Source: Clostridia bacterium (GTDB lineage: Bacteria; Bacillota_A; Clostridia; Oscillospirales; CAG-272). Taken from it: a DNA stretch of 8,594 bases. Shown piece after piece: positions 1 through 7,398 of this stretch (the stretch's first letter is position 1; each line of letters starts with the position of its first letter). The DNA lies in the NCBI GenBank assembly GCA_017462445.1, contig JAFTRB010000086.1:1-8594 (forward strand), in the 5' to 3' direction. The notes below the pieces were generated by a model, which made no database searches, was not told the DNA's origin, and saw nothing but the letters and a program-made list of their open reading frames with translations. The position numbers and the translations under genes are program-made.

Positions 1-1
1 C

Positions 2-790
2 TTTTGTCCCGGCACCACTCGCCCCCACCGTTCTTTAACACTTGACGAGTTCTCATTAATATTAAATAATCTTGATGGCATAACTGATTACATATATCTC
101 CATGTAATGGGCGAGCCCTTAACTCACCCGCTGTTGCCTGATTTTGTGCGTCTCGCTTCCTCCAAAGGTTTTAAGGTGGCTATAACCACCAACGGAACCC
201 TTCTTCCATCCCGTGGAGACAGCCTTCTTTCTACTCCTCTTTATAAGCTTAATATTTCTCTTCACTCATTTGAAAGCGGAGCCTCCTCTGAATATACAAG
301 CTATATTAACGGCTGCCTTGATTATGCGGATAAGGCAAGCAGGGCAGGCATTCTCACCGTTCTCCGACTTTGGAACAGGGGCTTTGACGAGGGGCGGAAT
401 ATTGACACTCTCGCCTTAATCAAGGCAAAATTTCCGGAGGCTGAAAACGAATGGCGCTTTGGCGAAAGGGGCGCAAGAATTCGCCACAGACTTCATCTTG
501 AGTACGGTGAGCGCTTCGCCTGGCCGGATATATCCTGCGAGAATCTTGGCGCTCAGGTATTTTGCTATGGCTTGGGGGACCATTTTGGTATTCTTTCTGA
601 TGGCACAGTCATCCCCTGCTGTCTTGATAGGGAAGGGGAGATTGCCCTTGGCAATCTGCTTCTAGGAGATAATCTTATTGACATTCTTTCCTCTCGGCGC
701 GCTGAGGCGATCCGCGCTGGCTTTCGTAATAAACAGGCCACCGAGGAGCTTTGCAAACGTTGCGGCTATGCTCGCCGCTTTAAGCTTTAA
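2..790 (+). CDS. Radical SAM/SPASM domain protein, 5'-partial
   Basis: The reading frame is open from base 2 to the TAA at 788-790, giving 262 residues; the true start lies upstream of the window. The second codon seen is a Cys in an F-C-P-G-T-T-R context, which fits the last cysteine of the radical SAM CxxxCxxC 4Fe-4S motif. The first two cysteines are therefore off the edge. A M-G-E-P-L motif (about residue 36) matches the SAM-binding GGE-type element, followed by T-T-N-G-T as in this superfamily. The C-terminal part has the cysteine pattern of a SPASM/twitch domain: C-Y-G-L near residue 183, D-G-T-V-I-P-C-C, and a final L-C-K-R-C-G-Y. Such proteins bind auxiliary Fe-S clusters and often modify peptides or act as anaerobic maturases; the substrate here is unknown. 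The gene converges on the sugar operon and is separated from it by a hairpin, so it is probably functionally unrelated. The Met codon at 107 is internal, inside the conserved M-G-E-P motif. Confidence 0.9.
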   Translation, partial: FCPGTTRPHRSLTLDEFSLILNNLDGITDYIYLHVMGEPLTHPLLPDFVRLASSKGFKVAITTNGTLLPSRGDSLLSTPLYKLNISLHSFESGASSEYTSYINGCLDYADKASRAGILTVLRLWNRGFDEGRNIDTLALIKAKFPEAENEWRFGERGARIRHRLHLEYGERFAWPDISCENLGAQVFCYGLGDHFGILSDGTVIPCCLDREGEIALGNLLLGDNLIDILSSRRAEAIRAGFRNKQATEELCKRCGYARRFKL

Positions 791-805
791 TCCTTATGAA
801 AATTT

Positions 806-841
806 ACGGGCGAGGTACATATTGCATTGTACCTCGCCCGT
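806..841. terminator. Bidirectional intrinsic terminator between convergent genes
   Basis: A perfect 14-bp inverted repeat (806-819 with 828-841) encloses an 8-nt loop. The stem is GC-rich (GGGCGAGG core). On the plus strand it ends in TTTTCTATTT; on the minus strand the other side reads AAATTTTC. It lies 16 nt after the stop of the radical SAM gene and about 40 nt after the stop of the last operon gene on the opposite strand, so it can end transcription from both sides. The plus-strand U-tract is the better one. Confidence 0.85.
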
Positions 842-881
842 TTTCTATTTGGGGTTATGCCTCGATAAAGCGGTCCCTTTT

Positions 882-1757
882 TTAATTTCTTTCTATGTCT
901 TCCAGCATTCTTTTCAGGTTTTCGGCGCTAATTGTCACCGCGCTGACAGTTTCCTCAATTCCCTCGAATTCAAGTGACACATATCCGTCATATCCTGACT
1001 TGCTGATGGCAAGCAAAATCTGATACGTAGGCACGTTTCCGTGACCAAAGATGGTTGCGCGACGGTAATCTCCACCTCTGGTCCTGTTATATCCGCGCCC
1101 CGGGTTATACATCATTCCGCTTCTCAGGAAGGCATCCTTCGCGTGAACAAAGCAGATGTGGGGGAGTAGCCTTGATACTGCTCTGTCGCAGTCCTCGTCA
1201 GCCGCTCCAAAGTTGCCGATATCGCAGAGCAAGCCATAGTTTTCGTGGTCAACCTGATAGAACAGCTCCTCCATTCTATAGCTGTCCTGAATGAGCCTGC
1301 CATGATTTTCGGAGCAAACCTTTACTCCTTTGCGCTTTGCGTAGTCGGCAAGTTTTCTGATATATGGGGTAACAGCTTCAATAACCTTCTTTGGGCTCTT
1401 TGATGGCTCGTCGCCAAGAAAAGAGTAGGTAACATCAAAGCGCATTAACGGTATAGAGCAGATAGAAGCGATATCCACATTCTCCATAAGTCTTGCAAGC
1501 TCCTTCTCGGGATTCCTGCAATATAGGTTTGATTGAACGGTATAGATGGGAACATCAAGCCCCTTGCTATGCGCGTAGCTAACAAGCTCCACAGCATATT
1601 CCTTAAGTGTTTTTCCATCGGGGATGCTTTCGTCAAACAATTGAAGCTCCACGGCATCCAAGCCAAGCTCCTTCGTTTTGTCAATGGCTTCAAAGTGGGT
1701 TAACCGACCGTTCCTTACCGCTTGCCAAAAGCTGTAAAGGCTTATACAAGTTTTCAT
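882..1757 (-). CDS. Sugar phosphate isomerase/epimerase-like TIM barrel protein (isomerase 3)
   Basis: This 291-residue protein has the length and layout of the xylose-isomerase-like TIM barrel family (AP endonuclease 2 superfamily, COG1082). The four expected metal ligands are visible at the barrel strand ends: E150 (S-E-N-H-G), D179 (C-D-I-G-N), H205 (V-H-A-K-D) and E263 (S-L-E-F-E). The family binds Mn2+, Co2+ or Mg2+ and catalyses aldose-ketose isomerisation, epimerisation, dehydration or beta-elimination on sugars, sugar acids or inositols. The ATG at 1757 follows a GGAGAGGA ribosome site, and the gap to the upstream gene is 20 bp, so it is co-transcribed as the last operon gene. A Gly/Arg/Tyr-rich stretch at about residues 214-233, between the His and the last Glu, is an insertion-like loop that may cover the active site. 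No signal peptide is seen. The substrate is unknown; an inositol-type or 3-keto-sugar reaction is possible. Confidence 0.88.
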   Translation of the reverse strand: MKTCISLYSFWQAVRNGRLTHFEAIDKTKELGLDAVELQLFDESIPDGKTLKEYAVELVSYAHSKGLDVPIYTVQSNLYCRNPEKELARLMENVDIASICSIPLMRFDVTYSFLGDEPSKSPKKVIEAVTPYIRKLADYAKRKGVKVCSENHGRLIQDSYRMEELFYQVDHENYGLLCDIGNFGAADEDCDRAVSRLLPHICFVHAKDAFLRSGMMYNPGRGYNRTRGGDYRRATIFGHGNVPTYQILLAISKSGYDGYVSLEFEGIEETVSAVTISAENLKRMLEDIERN

Positions 1758-1777
1758 ATTCCTCTCCAGACAATATT

Positions 1778-2608
1778 TTAATTATAGACTCTTGCGATAA
1801 TTTCTTCCAAATATTTTTTTGCAGATAGGATATCTCCGTCTCTGTCGGGGCGATTGTACATTTCGTGTTCTATTACTATATCACCGTCATAGCCAAAATC
1901 GCGAAGCATGAGTAAAAGCTCCTCAAATTTAACACGCCCCTCGCCTATTGGCACCTGCTTGCCGCCAAAATCGCCATATTTCGGGGGAATTGCGTCCTTT
2001 GCGTGAATTCCCACAACCTTGCAGCCCAAAAGCTCCATAGCATCACAGGGATTGCCTCTTCCGCCGCTTATCAGGTTGGCGGGGTCGAAGTTTACTCCTA
2101 CATTGTCAAGCCCGATTTCCTCAATTACCATAGAAAGGGTAAGAGGAAGCTCCTCGCCCGTCTCAAAGGAGAAGCTCTGTCCTCTCTCCTTAAGCTCTGC
2201 GCAAAGCTCCTTAAGCGCCTCAACCACGCCCACTCTTGCCTCAGCGCTTGGGTCATCGGGGATAAATCCGGTGTGAGAAATTATATTCTTCACTCCAAGT
2301 TCATATGCAAATCTGCCTCCGCGCTTCAAGTCCTCAAGCCTTTTTGCCCGATATTCCTTCGGCACAAGTCCGAGCGAGGAATACTTCTCGGGGTGCTTCC
2401 ATATTACAGGCTCGCTCCAGCCGCACCAGAGGTCTGTTACGGTAAAGCTAAGCTCCTTTAAGAGAGTCTTTAGCTTTATAAGATTTTCCTCGGTGTAGAA
2501 GTCCATATTCCACACGCATAATTGACCAAAATCAAAGCCGAGGTGGGAGGCGTGTCGAATTTTTGCCTCGAAATCCTCGCTTATATCGATAAAAATTCCA
2601 ACTCTCAT
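1778..2608 (-). CDS. Sugar phosphate isomerase/epimerase-like TIM barrel protein (isomerase 2)
   Basis: A 276-residue TIM barrel of the xylose-isomerase-like family. Ligand candidates, numbered from the chosen ATG, are E149 (S-F-E-T-G), D175 (N-F-D-P-A-N), H202 (G-I-H-A-K-D) and E247 (V-I-E-H-E). The D-P-A-N and H-A-K-D motifs are typical of COG1082 members acting on sugars and inositols. The frame extends to a TTG at 2620, but the ATG at 2608 is preferred because GGGAG (2614-2618) sits 5 nt before it and the barrel's first strand (M-R-V-G-I-F) begins there. The gene follows the Gfo/Idh/MocA dehydrogenase by 18 bp and precedes isomerase 3 by 20 bp. That pairing suggests the dehydrogenase product may be passed to one of these barrels (inference). 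The protein is cytosolic by appearance. It is clearly diverged from the other two barrels in the operon, so it is not a recent duplicate. Confidence 0.88.
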   Translation of the reverse strand: MRVGIFIDISEDFEAKIRHASHLGFDFGQLCVWNMDFYTEENLIKLKTLLKELSFTVTDLWCGWSEPVIWKHPEKYSSLGLVPKEYRAKRLEDLKRGGRFAYELGVKNIISHTGFIPDDPSAEARVGVVEALKELCAELKERGQSFSFETGEELPLTLSMVIEEIGLDNVGVNFDPANLISGGRGNPCDAMELLGCKVVGIHAKDAIPPKYGDFGGKQVPIGEGRVKFEELLLMLRDFGYDGDIVIEHEMYNRPDRDGDILSAKKYLEEIIARVYN

Positions 2609-2613
2609 AGTCA

Positions 2614-2618
2614 CTCCC
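2614..2618 (-). promoter_or_regulatory. RBS fixing the start of isomerase 2
   Basis: GGGAG on the minus strand lies 5 nt upstream of the ATG at 2608. It overlaps the codons that follow an alternative in-frame TTG at 2620, which argues against that TTG as the start. Confidence 0.6.
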
Positions 2619-2626
2619 AATAGTGA

Positions 2627-3625
2627 TTAGATCATTACAGGCGAGCCACCCTCGTTTGCAGAGCGTTCCTGGGCGCGCATTACGTCGATAACTTTTTTTG
2701 TTTCCTCTGGCGGGCAGTAAGTTGGAGCAACACCCTTTGCTATGCAATCTGCAAAGTATTCGATCTCGTCATAGTAGCTGGATTTTACATCTCTGTATCG
2801 GTCGGAGAGGTTGGTGACAGTTCCGTCTAAGTAGCTTACTGCTTCGAGTATAGCGTTACCCGGCTTTCTGATGATATATCCCTTTTCGAAGTTGATTCTG
2901 ATGGTTCTGTTATCGTGGATGTTATTTGGAATACCCCAATCACACCAGACGTGGACGAAAAGACCGTTATTGTATATCAGATTAGAACTTATGGAGCCGT
3001 AGCCTGTGAAGTCTGGAGCACACTGCTTGGCGATGGTGGAGGTCATATTTGGAACACCGAAGTACCAGTTTATCAGGTCGATGGTATGAGCCTGAAGGTC
3101 CAGCATGCAGCTTCCCGAGCGCTCAGCGTCAGCGAACCAGTTTTCGAATCCCCAAGTGGGCAGACCGTCAGCCGCTACAAAGAAAGCTGAAACGGGTTTT
3201 CCGAAGCTGCCTTCCTCGATGAAGCGCTTCATGATTATCATGTCCTTGCCGAAGCGACTGCATTGGGCGATCATAAGGCGTTTTCCGGTCTTTTGCGAGC
3301 AGGTGATCATCTTCATGCAGTCCTCTGAGGTCAGTGCCATGGGCTTTTCGCAAATTACGTGAAAGCCTGCATTCATACATTTGATAGCAAGCTCAGCATG
3401 CAGATAAGTTGGAACGCAGATATCGACGAAATCTGCTTCCGTTTCCTTTGTAAGCATCTCGTCTATGTCGGTATAAAGTCTCTGTCCGTCGTTCTTTTCC
3501 AGCATCTCGGGGCGAACATCGCAGATGGCAAGAAGCTCTATATCCTTGCCCTCCTCCTTGAAGGCTTTGTATGCATTTCTGTGTACCTCGGATATAAATC
3601 CGTTTCCAATGAGTATTGCTTTCAT
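2627..3625 (-). CDS. Gfo/Idh/MocA family NAD(P)-dependent oxidoreductase
   Basis: This 332-residue protein has the normal length and both domains of the family. The N-terminal Rossmann fold begins with G-N-G-F-I-S (residues 7-12), a variant of GxGxxG with Ser in the third position. D36 in A-I-C-D-V-R sits where an acidic residue favours NAD(H) over NADP(H). The hallmark E-K-P motif is at 93-95, with catalytic Lys94. In the second domain, D176 and H180 (L-D-L-Q-A-H) match the conserved D-x-x-x-H catalytic pair. Family members reversibly oxidise sugar or cyclitol ring hydroxyls, for example inositol 2-dehydrogenase, glucose-fructose oxidoreductase and glucoside 3-dehydrogenases. The ATG at 3625 is preceded by GAAAGGA at about 10-nt spacing. 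It sits between the GH78-like gene and isomerase 2. Its likely role is to oxidise a ring position of the liberated sugar or the intact glycoside; the regiochemistry cannot be read from sequence. Confidence 0.93.
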   Translation of the reverse strand: MKAILIGNGFISEVHRNAYKAFKEEGKDIELLAICDVRPEMLEKNDGQRLYTDIDEMLTKETEADFVDICVPTYLHAELAIKCMNAGFHVICEKPMALTSEDCMKMITCSQKTGKRLMIAQCSRFGKDMIIMKRFIEEGSFGKPVSAFFVAADGLPTWGFENWFADAERSGSCMLDLQAHTIDLINWYFGVPNMTSTIAKQCAPDFTGYGSISSNLIYNNGLFVHVWCDWGIPNNIHDNRTIRINFEKGYIIRKPGNAILEAVSYLDGTVTNLSDRYRDVKSSYYDEIEYFADCIAKGVAPTYCPPEETKKVIDVMRAQERSANEGGSPVMI

Positions 3626-3670
3626 AGCTGTAAAATCCTTTCTATTGTAAAAAAATATATTAGCCGATAT

Positions 3671-5617
3671 TTATGGAATCAAAGCTGATGTGGGGCTTCC
3701 GTTTGCGAAGATCTCGTAATAATAGACAGGGAGTGCGCTCCAGCCGTGGCAGAGGCTTCCTGCCGCATGGGTGAGAATATCCTCGGTCTCCCAGAAGGTG
3801 GTGCAGCCGAAGTCTAGCATTACCTTGTATTTGGTTCTGATATTGTTCAGGATATAGTCTTTGTACTTTTCCCCGTCCACCTTAATGAGAGCATCATATT
3901 TGAAGCAAAGCATACTGAGGGTTATGGGGGCAAGACCGCTCGCCTCGTTGGTCAGAGCTTTTGCGATTCGCTTTTCCTCATCCTCTGTGCATACCTCGGA
4001 GAGGATTGCCAAGGAGTTGACCAGCTCGCTTATATTCTCCGACTCCGTAGTGTTATGGAAGAAGCCTGTTTTTTCGTTAAAGAAGGCTTTTCTGATACCT
4101 GTTTTCAGTTCAGGGATATATTTGCTGAATTCGTCTGCTTCACTCAAAAGCTCGGCAATCTTCGCCATGTTGCGCAGGGCAATGATGAGCATTAGAGAAA
4201 GGGCCGCTTCCTTTGGCTTGACCTCGTCTGTATCCCAGCAACCCGCAAGTCCGTCCGTCCACTCGTAGAAGTTCCAATACTCCCTACCAACAAAGGAGCG
4301 ACAGAGCCCGTCCTCGATCATATCGGTGAATACCTTTATGACAGAGCAGAGCTTAGGGTATGCTTCCTTTGCCAGACTTGTGTCTCCCGAGAGGGTGATG
4401 TATTCTAGCATTTGGGTATAGTAATGCAGAGAAAATGAGGGGATTGCCAATCCATTAGGGGTGGAGTAGTTTTTACTGGGGAAGCAGATGGATAGTATGT
4501 TATCGGCACGGTTGTCCTTGCTCATGAGCTTCAGGTTTGCGCGTGGGTACTCATATTCCCCGAAGCAATAGTATCCACAGAGCATCTGGTTTCGGCTATC
4601 CATACAGTACAGCGATTGCTCTCTCCATGGGCAGTCCTCATAATGCTCGTGCATACATAGCTCAAGCGTGCGCACGCAAACTTCATATATTCGCTTATCA
4701 AGTGGATCTACGGGCAGGTTGCCTACCTTTTTCAGGGGATAGTATATTGGTGTCACGGTCATATAGTCTATTTCTATGGGCGAATCAGCAAAGACCTCGA
4801 GATAGCGAAGTCCGAGACGACGGAAGGGGTTCATATAGGTGTTTTCACCTTCTCCCACTGTAACGTCGAGAGAAAAGTCTCGGTCGCCGACAAGGCGACG
4901 AACACCTCCGTCCATAATGTGCTCGCCGTAAGCGATCAACAGACGTTGCTTTACCGAGGAGCGTAGCTTGAAGGTAAGATATCCTACCTCCTCTTCGCCT
5001 ATATCAAAAATAAAATGCGTCCCATTTTCCGCTTTTACAGCTTCTGTTTTTCGCTTTTTGCCGAAGAGCAATTTTTTAATCGGACGGGAATATAGGGGAA
5101 GATTTTGATCTATTGTGGTGGCAGGCTCAAAGCCTTCGCCGGATCCCTCTCTCCAAGCATCGTACTTGGTTATATCGTAATGGAATCCGAATCCCAGCTG
5201 GCTGGTTATCTGCTTGCAGAAGCCCTGTTGGTATTCGATGCTTGCGCGGCAGAGTGTGGTCTCGTCGGAATAGGTAATAGTGCCGTCGCTTCCTATAATC
5301 TCGTATCTCAGCGCAGGCGTGCCGGGATAATAGCAGAGAGTGGTCTTTCCGTAGTGCCATACGGTTATTGCAAGGGTGTTTTTGCCCTTTTTACAATATT
5401 TGGTTATATCAAAATCATCATATATCTTGTAGTGAGGAAAGTCGCCGTACTGTCCACTCTCGATTAGCTCACCGTTAAGATATAGTGCATAATTGGAGTC
5501 AGCGGAAATCTTTACACGGACCTCACCGTATTCGTAGTCGAAGCTATCAAGGAAATCACAGTAAATGTCTTTTCCCGAAAAATCTTTTTTCCAGATCCAT
5601 TTTGATTTATTGGTCAT
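3671..5617 (-). CDS. Compact GH78-family (alpha-L-rhamnosidase-like) glycoside hydrolase
   Basis: The protein has 648 residues from the ATG at 5617, which has AAGGAG 7 nt upstream. N-terminal beta-sandwich features are visible (W-I-W-K near residue 7 and Y-L-N-G-E near 46-50), as in rhamnosidase N-domains. A second beta domain follows at about 200-295, then an (alpha/alpha)6 barrel to about 630. The motif D-C-P-W-R-E (328-333) with D340 twelve residues after D328 matches the GH78 DCPxRE...D pattern, making E333 the candidate general acid. G-C-T-T-F-W-E puts E610 at the general base position, and C-H-G-W-S-A (623-628) is the usual end-of-barrel motif. Known members remove terminal alpha-L-rhamnose from glycosides. 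The protein ends about 20 residues after H-G-W-S-A, so the usual C-terminal beta-sandwich is missing, and most family members are longer. No signal peptide: it should act in the cytosol. The GH78 fold is clear; L-rhamnose specificity is not proven. Confidence 0.86.
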   Translation of the reverse strand: MTNKSKWIWKKDFSGKDIYCDFLDSFDYEYGEVRVKISADSNYALYLNGELIESGQYGDFPHYKIYDDFDITKYCKKGKNTLAITVWHYGKTTLCYYPGTPALRYEIIGSDGTITYSDETTLCRASIEYQQGFCKQITSQLGFGFHYDITKYDAWREGSGEGFEPATTIDQNLPLYSRPIKKLLFGKKRKTEAVKAENGTHFIFDIGEEEVGYLTFKLRSSVKQRLLIAYGEHIMDGGVRRLVGDRDFSLDVTVGEGENTYMNPFRRLGLRYLEVFADSPIEIDYMTVTPIYYPLKKVGNLPVDPLDKRIYEVCVRTLELCMHEHYEDCPWREQSLYCMDSRNQMLCGYYCFGEYEYPRANLKLMSKDNRADNILSICFPSKNYSTPNGLAIPSFSLHYYTQMLEYITLSGDTSLAKEAYPKLCSVIKVFTDMIEDGLCRSFVGREYWNFYEWTDGLAGCWDTDEVKPKEAALSLMLIIALRNMAKIAELLSEADEFSKYIPELKTGIRKAFFNEKTGFFHNTTESENISELVNSLAILSEVCTEDEEKRIAKALTNEASGLAPITLSMLCFKYDALIKVDGEKYKDYILNNIRTKYKVMLDFGCTTFWETEDILTHAAGSLCHGWSALPVYYYEIFANGSPTSALIP

Positions 5618-5624
5618 ATTTTTT

Positions 5625-5630
5625 CTCCTT
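5625..5630 (-). promoter_or_regulatory. Strong RBS fixing the start of the GH78-like gene
   Basis: AAGGAG on the minus strand lies 7 nt upstream of the ATG at 5617. The same frame stays open to a TTG at 5692, whose TTGA overlaps the stop of the upstream gene. That start has no comparable site and would add 25 residues ahead of the conserved W-I-W-K strand, so the ATG is chosen. Confidence 0.75.
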
Positions 5631-5688
5631 GTTACATATGTGAATTGCCGAATCGGAGCACTGCCGACATCAAATCGCTTTATATTTG

Positions 5689-6525
5689 TCAAGCCTCATC
5701 GTAATATCCTGCGATTATATCCTCGGCCTCCGAAACATAAGCGAAGAAATCCTCCCACTCTACTCCCTCAGCCTTGAAGACCTCGGCAGTTAAATAGCCG
5801 TTGAAGCCCTGCTCCTTCAGCGCCTTCATAGCTGCCTCGAAATTCACGTCGCCCTTGAGTAGATCGCAATAAGTCCCGCCTGAGTTAACACCACGATTAC
5901 GCTTATAGTCCTTGATATGCAACTTTGCCATTCGTGAGCCGACGATCTCTGCCCAATATTCGGGGACGGAGAATGAGGTCATATTTCCGAGGTCGAGATA
6001 GATGGCGAAAACGTCGCTATTAAGCTCGTCGATGAAGGAGATCATATCGTAGGGAGAGAGGAAGAACCCATTGCCGACGTTCTCTACAGCCACGGTAATA
6101 CCACTCGCTCTGATCATATCCTCAGCCGCCTTCAGGTTGGCGAGCGAATTTATTCTCGCATACTTCAAGGTAATGCCCTCGTGAGTTCCACCGGGAACCA
6201 CCAACACGGTGTCTGCTCCGAGGAGCTTTGCTATATTTAACTGCGCCTTCAGAATGCCCATTGCATAAGCAAGCCCTTCGGGCTTAGACCAGATACCACT
6301 GTGTAGTGAGGAAGAAACGCTGATAGCAGCGATGCTGTACCTGTCGCACAGTGCCTTGACTTCCAGGATTTCCTCGTCGGTGGTGTCTATGGTGAAAGAA
6401 TGCCCCTTATTTTCACCGTCTAGATTGAATTCGATTCCGTCGAAGCCTGCCTTTTTAGCTGCCCTAAGGCAGTCCTCAAAGCTATACTCTTCTGGGAACG
6501 ACCACCCGTTTATCGCTTTTTTCAT
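5689..6525 (-). CDS. Sugar phosphate isomerase/epimerase-like TIM barrel protein (isomerase 1)
   Basis: A 278-residue TIM barrel of the xylose-isomerase-like family (COG1082; ulaE and hydroxypyruvate-isomerase relatives). Metal ligand candidates are E148 (A-V-E-N-V-G), D178 (Y-L-D-L-G-N), H203 (L-H-I-K-D) and E248 (T-A-E-V-F). The H-I-K-D-Y and D-L-G-N motifs are those seen in L-ribulose/L-xylulose 5-phosphate 3-epimerase-like members, but the phosphate preference cannot be judged. The start at 6525 is well supported by an AAGGAGGGTG ribosome site. It is the second gene of the operon, 27 bp after the deacetylase and 71 bp before the GH78-like gene. No signal peptide or membrane segment. It may isomerise or epimerise a sugar released by the glycosidase, or act on the keto-sugar from the dehydrogenase (inference). 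Confidence 0.88.
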   Translation of the reverse strand: MKKAINGWSFPEEYSFEDCLRAAKKAGFDGIEFNLDGENKGHSFTIDTTDEEILEVKALCDRYSIAAISVSSSLHSGIWSKPEGLAYAMGILKAQLNIAKLLGADTVLVVPGGTHEGITLKYARINSLANLKAAEDMIRASGITVAVENVGNGFFLSPYDMISFIDELNSDVFAIYLDLGNMTSFSVPEYWAEIVGSRMAKLHIKDYKRNRGVNSGGTYCDLLKGDVNFEAAMKALKEQGFNGYLTAEVFKAEGVEWEDFFAYVSEAEDIIAGYYDEA

Positions 6526-6552
6526 AACAATACACCCTCCTTTTAACTTTGC

Positions 6553-7398
6553 TTAAAATCTAAATAAAGTCTCTTCAATCTCGCTAGTAGGCTGACTTCC
6601 GTATTCGCAAAGCTCAAAGGCCTCGGCATATCTGATTTTTGAGCCACGCTCCTCGCCGTATAACTCAATTAACCTCTCTCTAAACCTTGCAGCAGTCTTG
6701 GCAAATCTCACTGCATAACCTTGATTTGCTGCCAATATTTCCTCGTCGGTTGTACCGTCTGTGATTTCCATACCCTTGAGCCATTCTAGCCTCTCTGCCT
6801 CGCCCTCGGGAACCGTTTGCTCGTAGGTGTAGGGAAGCCACTCGTAAACCTGGCTAGTGTTTAGGTGTGCTATATGAAGCTTTACGTCAATAACACCATC
6901 CATTGCAATAGCATAGGTTGGAACAAACTCAGGGTTTTTGAATTTATCCTCGTTATACACAATAACTGGCATCCTTCTCATTGCTGGTGCATCTGGACAG
7001 GTATGTGGAACGGTGAGAATATATGATGCATCCTGCACAAGCTGTCCTGATGCGCGATGGTCGGCGTGGTAGTCGTTAGGTCTCTGCGCAATTATGAGAT
7101 CGGGTGAAAAGGCGCGAATATATCTAATTAGCCTTTCTCGGGTTTCAAGATCCGGCATAAGCGTGCAGTCATCTATATCCCACACATCGTAGGTTATTCC
7201 AAGATACTCGGCAACGGCTTGCGACTCCTTGGCTCTTCTTTTGGTCGTGTCCTCGGGTGTCATAATGTGGTGACCGCCACATCCGTTACACATACTGAGA
7301 AAGCGAACCTCGTGTCCTGCCTTGACCCATTTGTAAGCCATACCTCCAACACGAAATTCGTTGTCATCCTGGTGTGCGCCTATTGCAAGAATTTTCAT
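6553..7398 (-). CDS. PIG-L/LmbE family zinc-dependent deacetylase
   Basis: A 281-residue protein opening with the PIG-L signature: G-A-H-Q-D-D-N-E (7-14) followed by G-G-M. By comparison with MshB-type enzymes, H9, D12 and H114 (in H-A-D-H, 111-114) would bind zinc and D11 would be the general base. Family members remove N-acetyl groups from GlcNAc-containing glycoconjugates or related N-acyl amines. The canonical motif reads A-H-P-D-D, so the Pro to Gln change at residue 10 is unusual, though all metal and catalytic residues are kept. It is the first gene of the operon, starting at an ATG preceded by GAAAGGA, and faces the AraC regulator across 150 bp. There is no signal peptide, so the substrate is probably an imported N-acetylated sugar or aminoglycoside-like glycoside. 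An acyl hydrolase or carbohydrate O-deacetylase role is a weaker alternative. Confidence 0.9.
   Translation of the reverse strand: MKILAIGAHQDDNEFRVGGMAYKWVKAGHEVRFLSMCNGCGGHHIMTPEDTTKRRAKESQAVAEYLGITYDVWDIDDCTLMPDLETRERLIRYIRAFSPDLIIAQRPNDYHADHRASGQLVQDASYILTVPHTCPDAPAMRRMPVIVYNEDKFKNPEFVPTYAIAMDGVIDVKLHIAHLNTSQVYEWLPYTYEQTVPEGEAERLEWLKGMEITDGTTDEEILAANQGYAVRFAKTAARFRERLIELYGEERGSKIRYAEAFELCEYGSQPTSEIEETLFRF

Noticed and set aside
2003..2461. 152-codon open frame on the plus strand inside isomerase 2
   Set aside because: It lies fully opposite a well-supported gene, has no family motif and no convincing ribosome site; it is a shadow frame.
2609..2620. TTG start at 2620 for isomerase 2
   Set aside because: The ATG at 2608 has its own GGGAG site, which lies inside the extension, and the barrel's first beta strand starts there.
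3861..4268. 135-codon plus-strand open frame inside the GH78-like gene
   Set aside because: Antisense to conserved barrel sequence, with a low-complexity Ser/Leu composition and no recognisable domain.
5618..5692. TTG start at 5692 adding 25 residues to the GH78-like protein
   Set aside because: The ATG at 5617 has AAGGAG at ideal spacing and precedes the first conserved strand; the extra segment resembles intergenic sequence with no family match visible.
882..7398. A myo-inositol (iol) catabolic operon
   Set aside because: A Gfo/Idh dehydrogenase and TIM barrels would fit, but the characteristic iolB, iolC, iolD and iolA genes are absent, while a GH78-like glycosidase and a PIG-L deacetylase are present.
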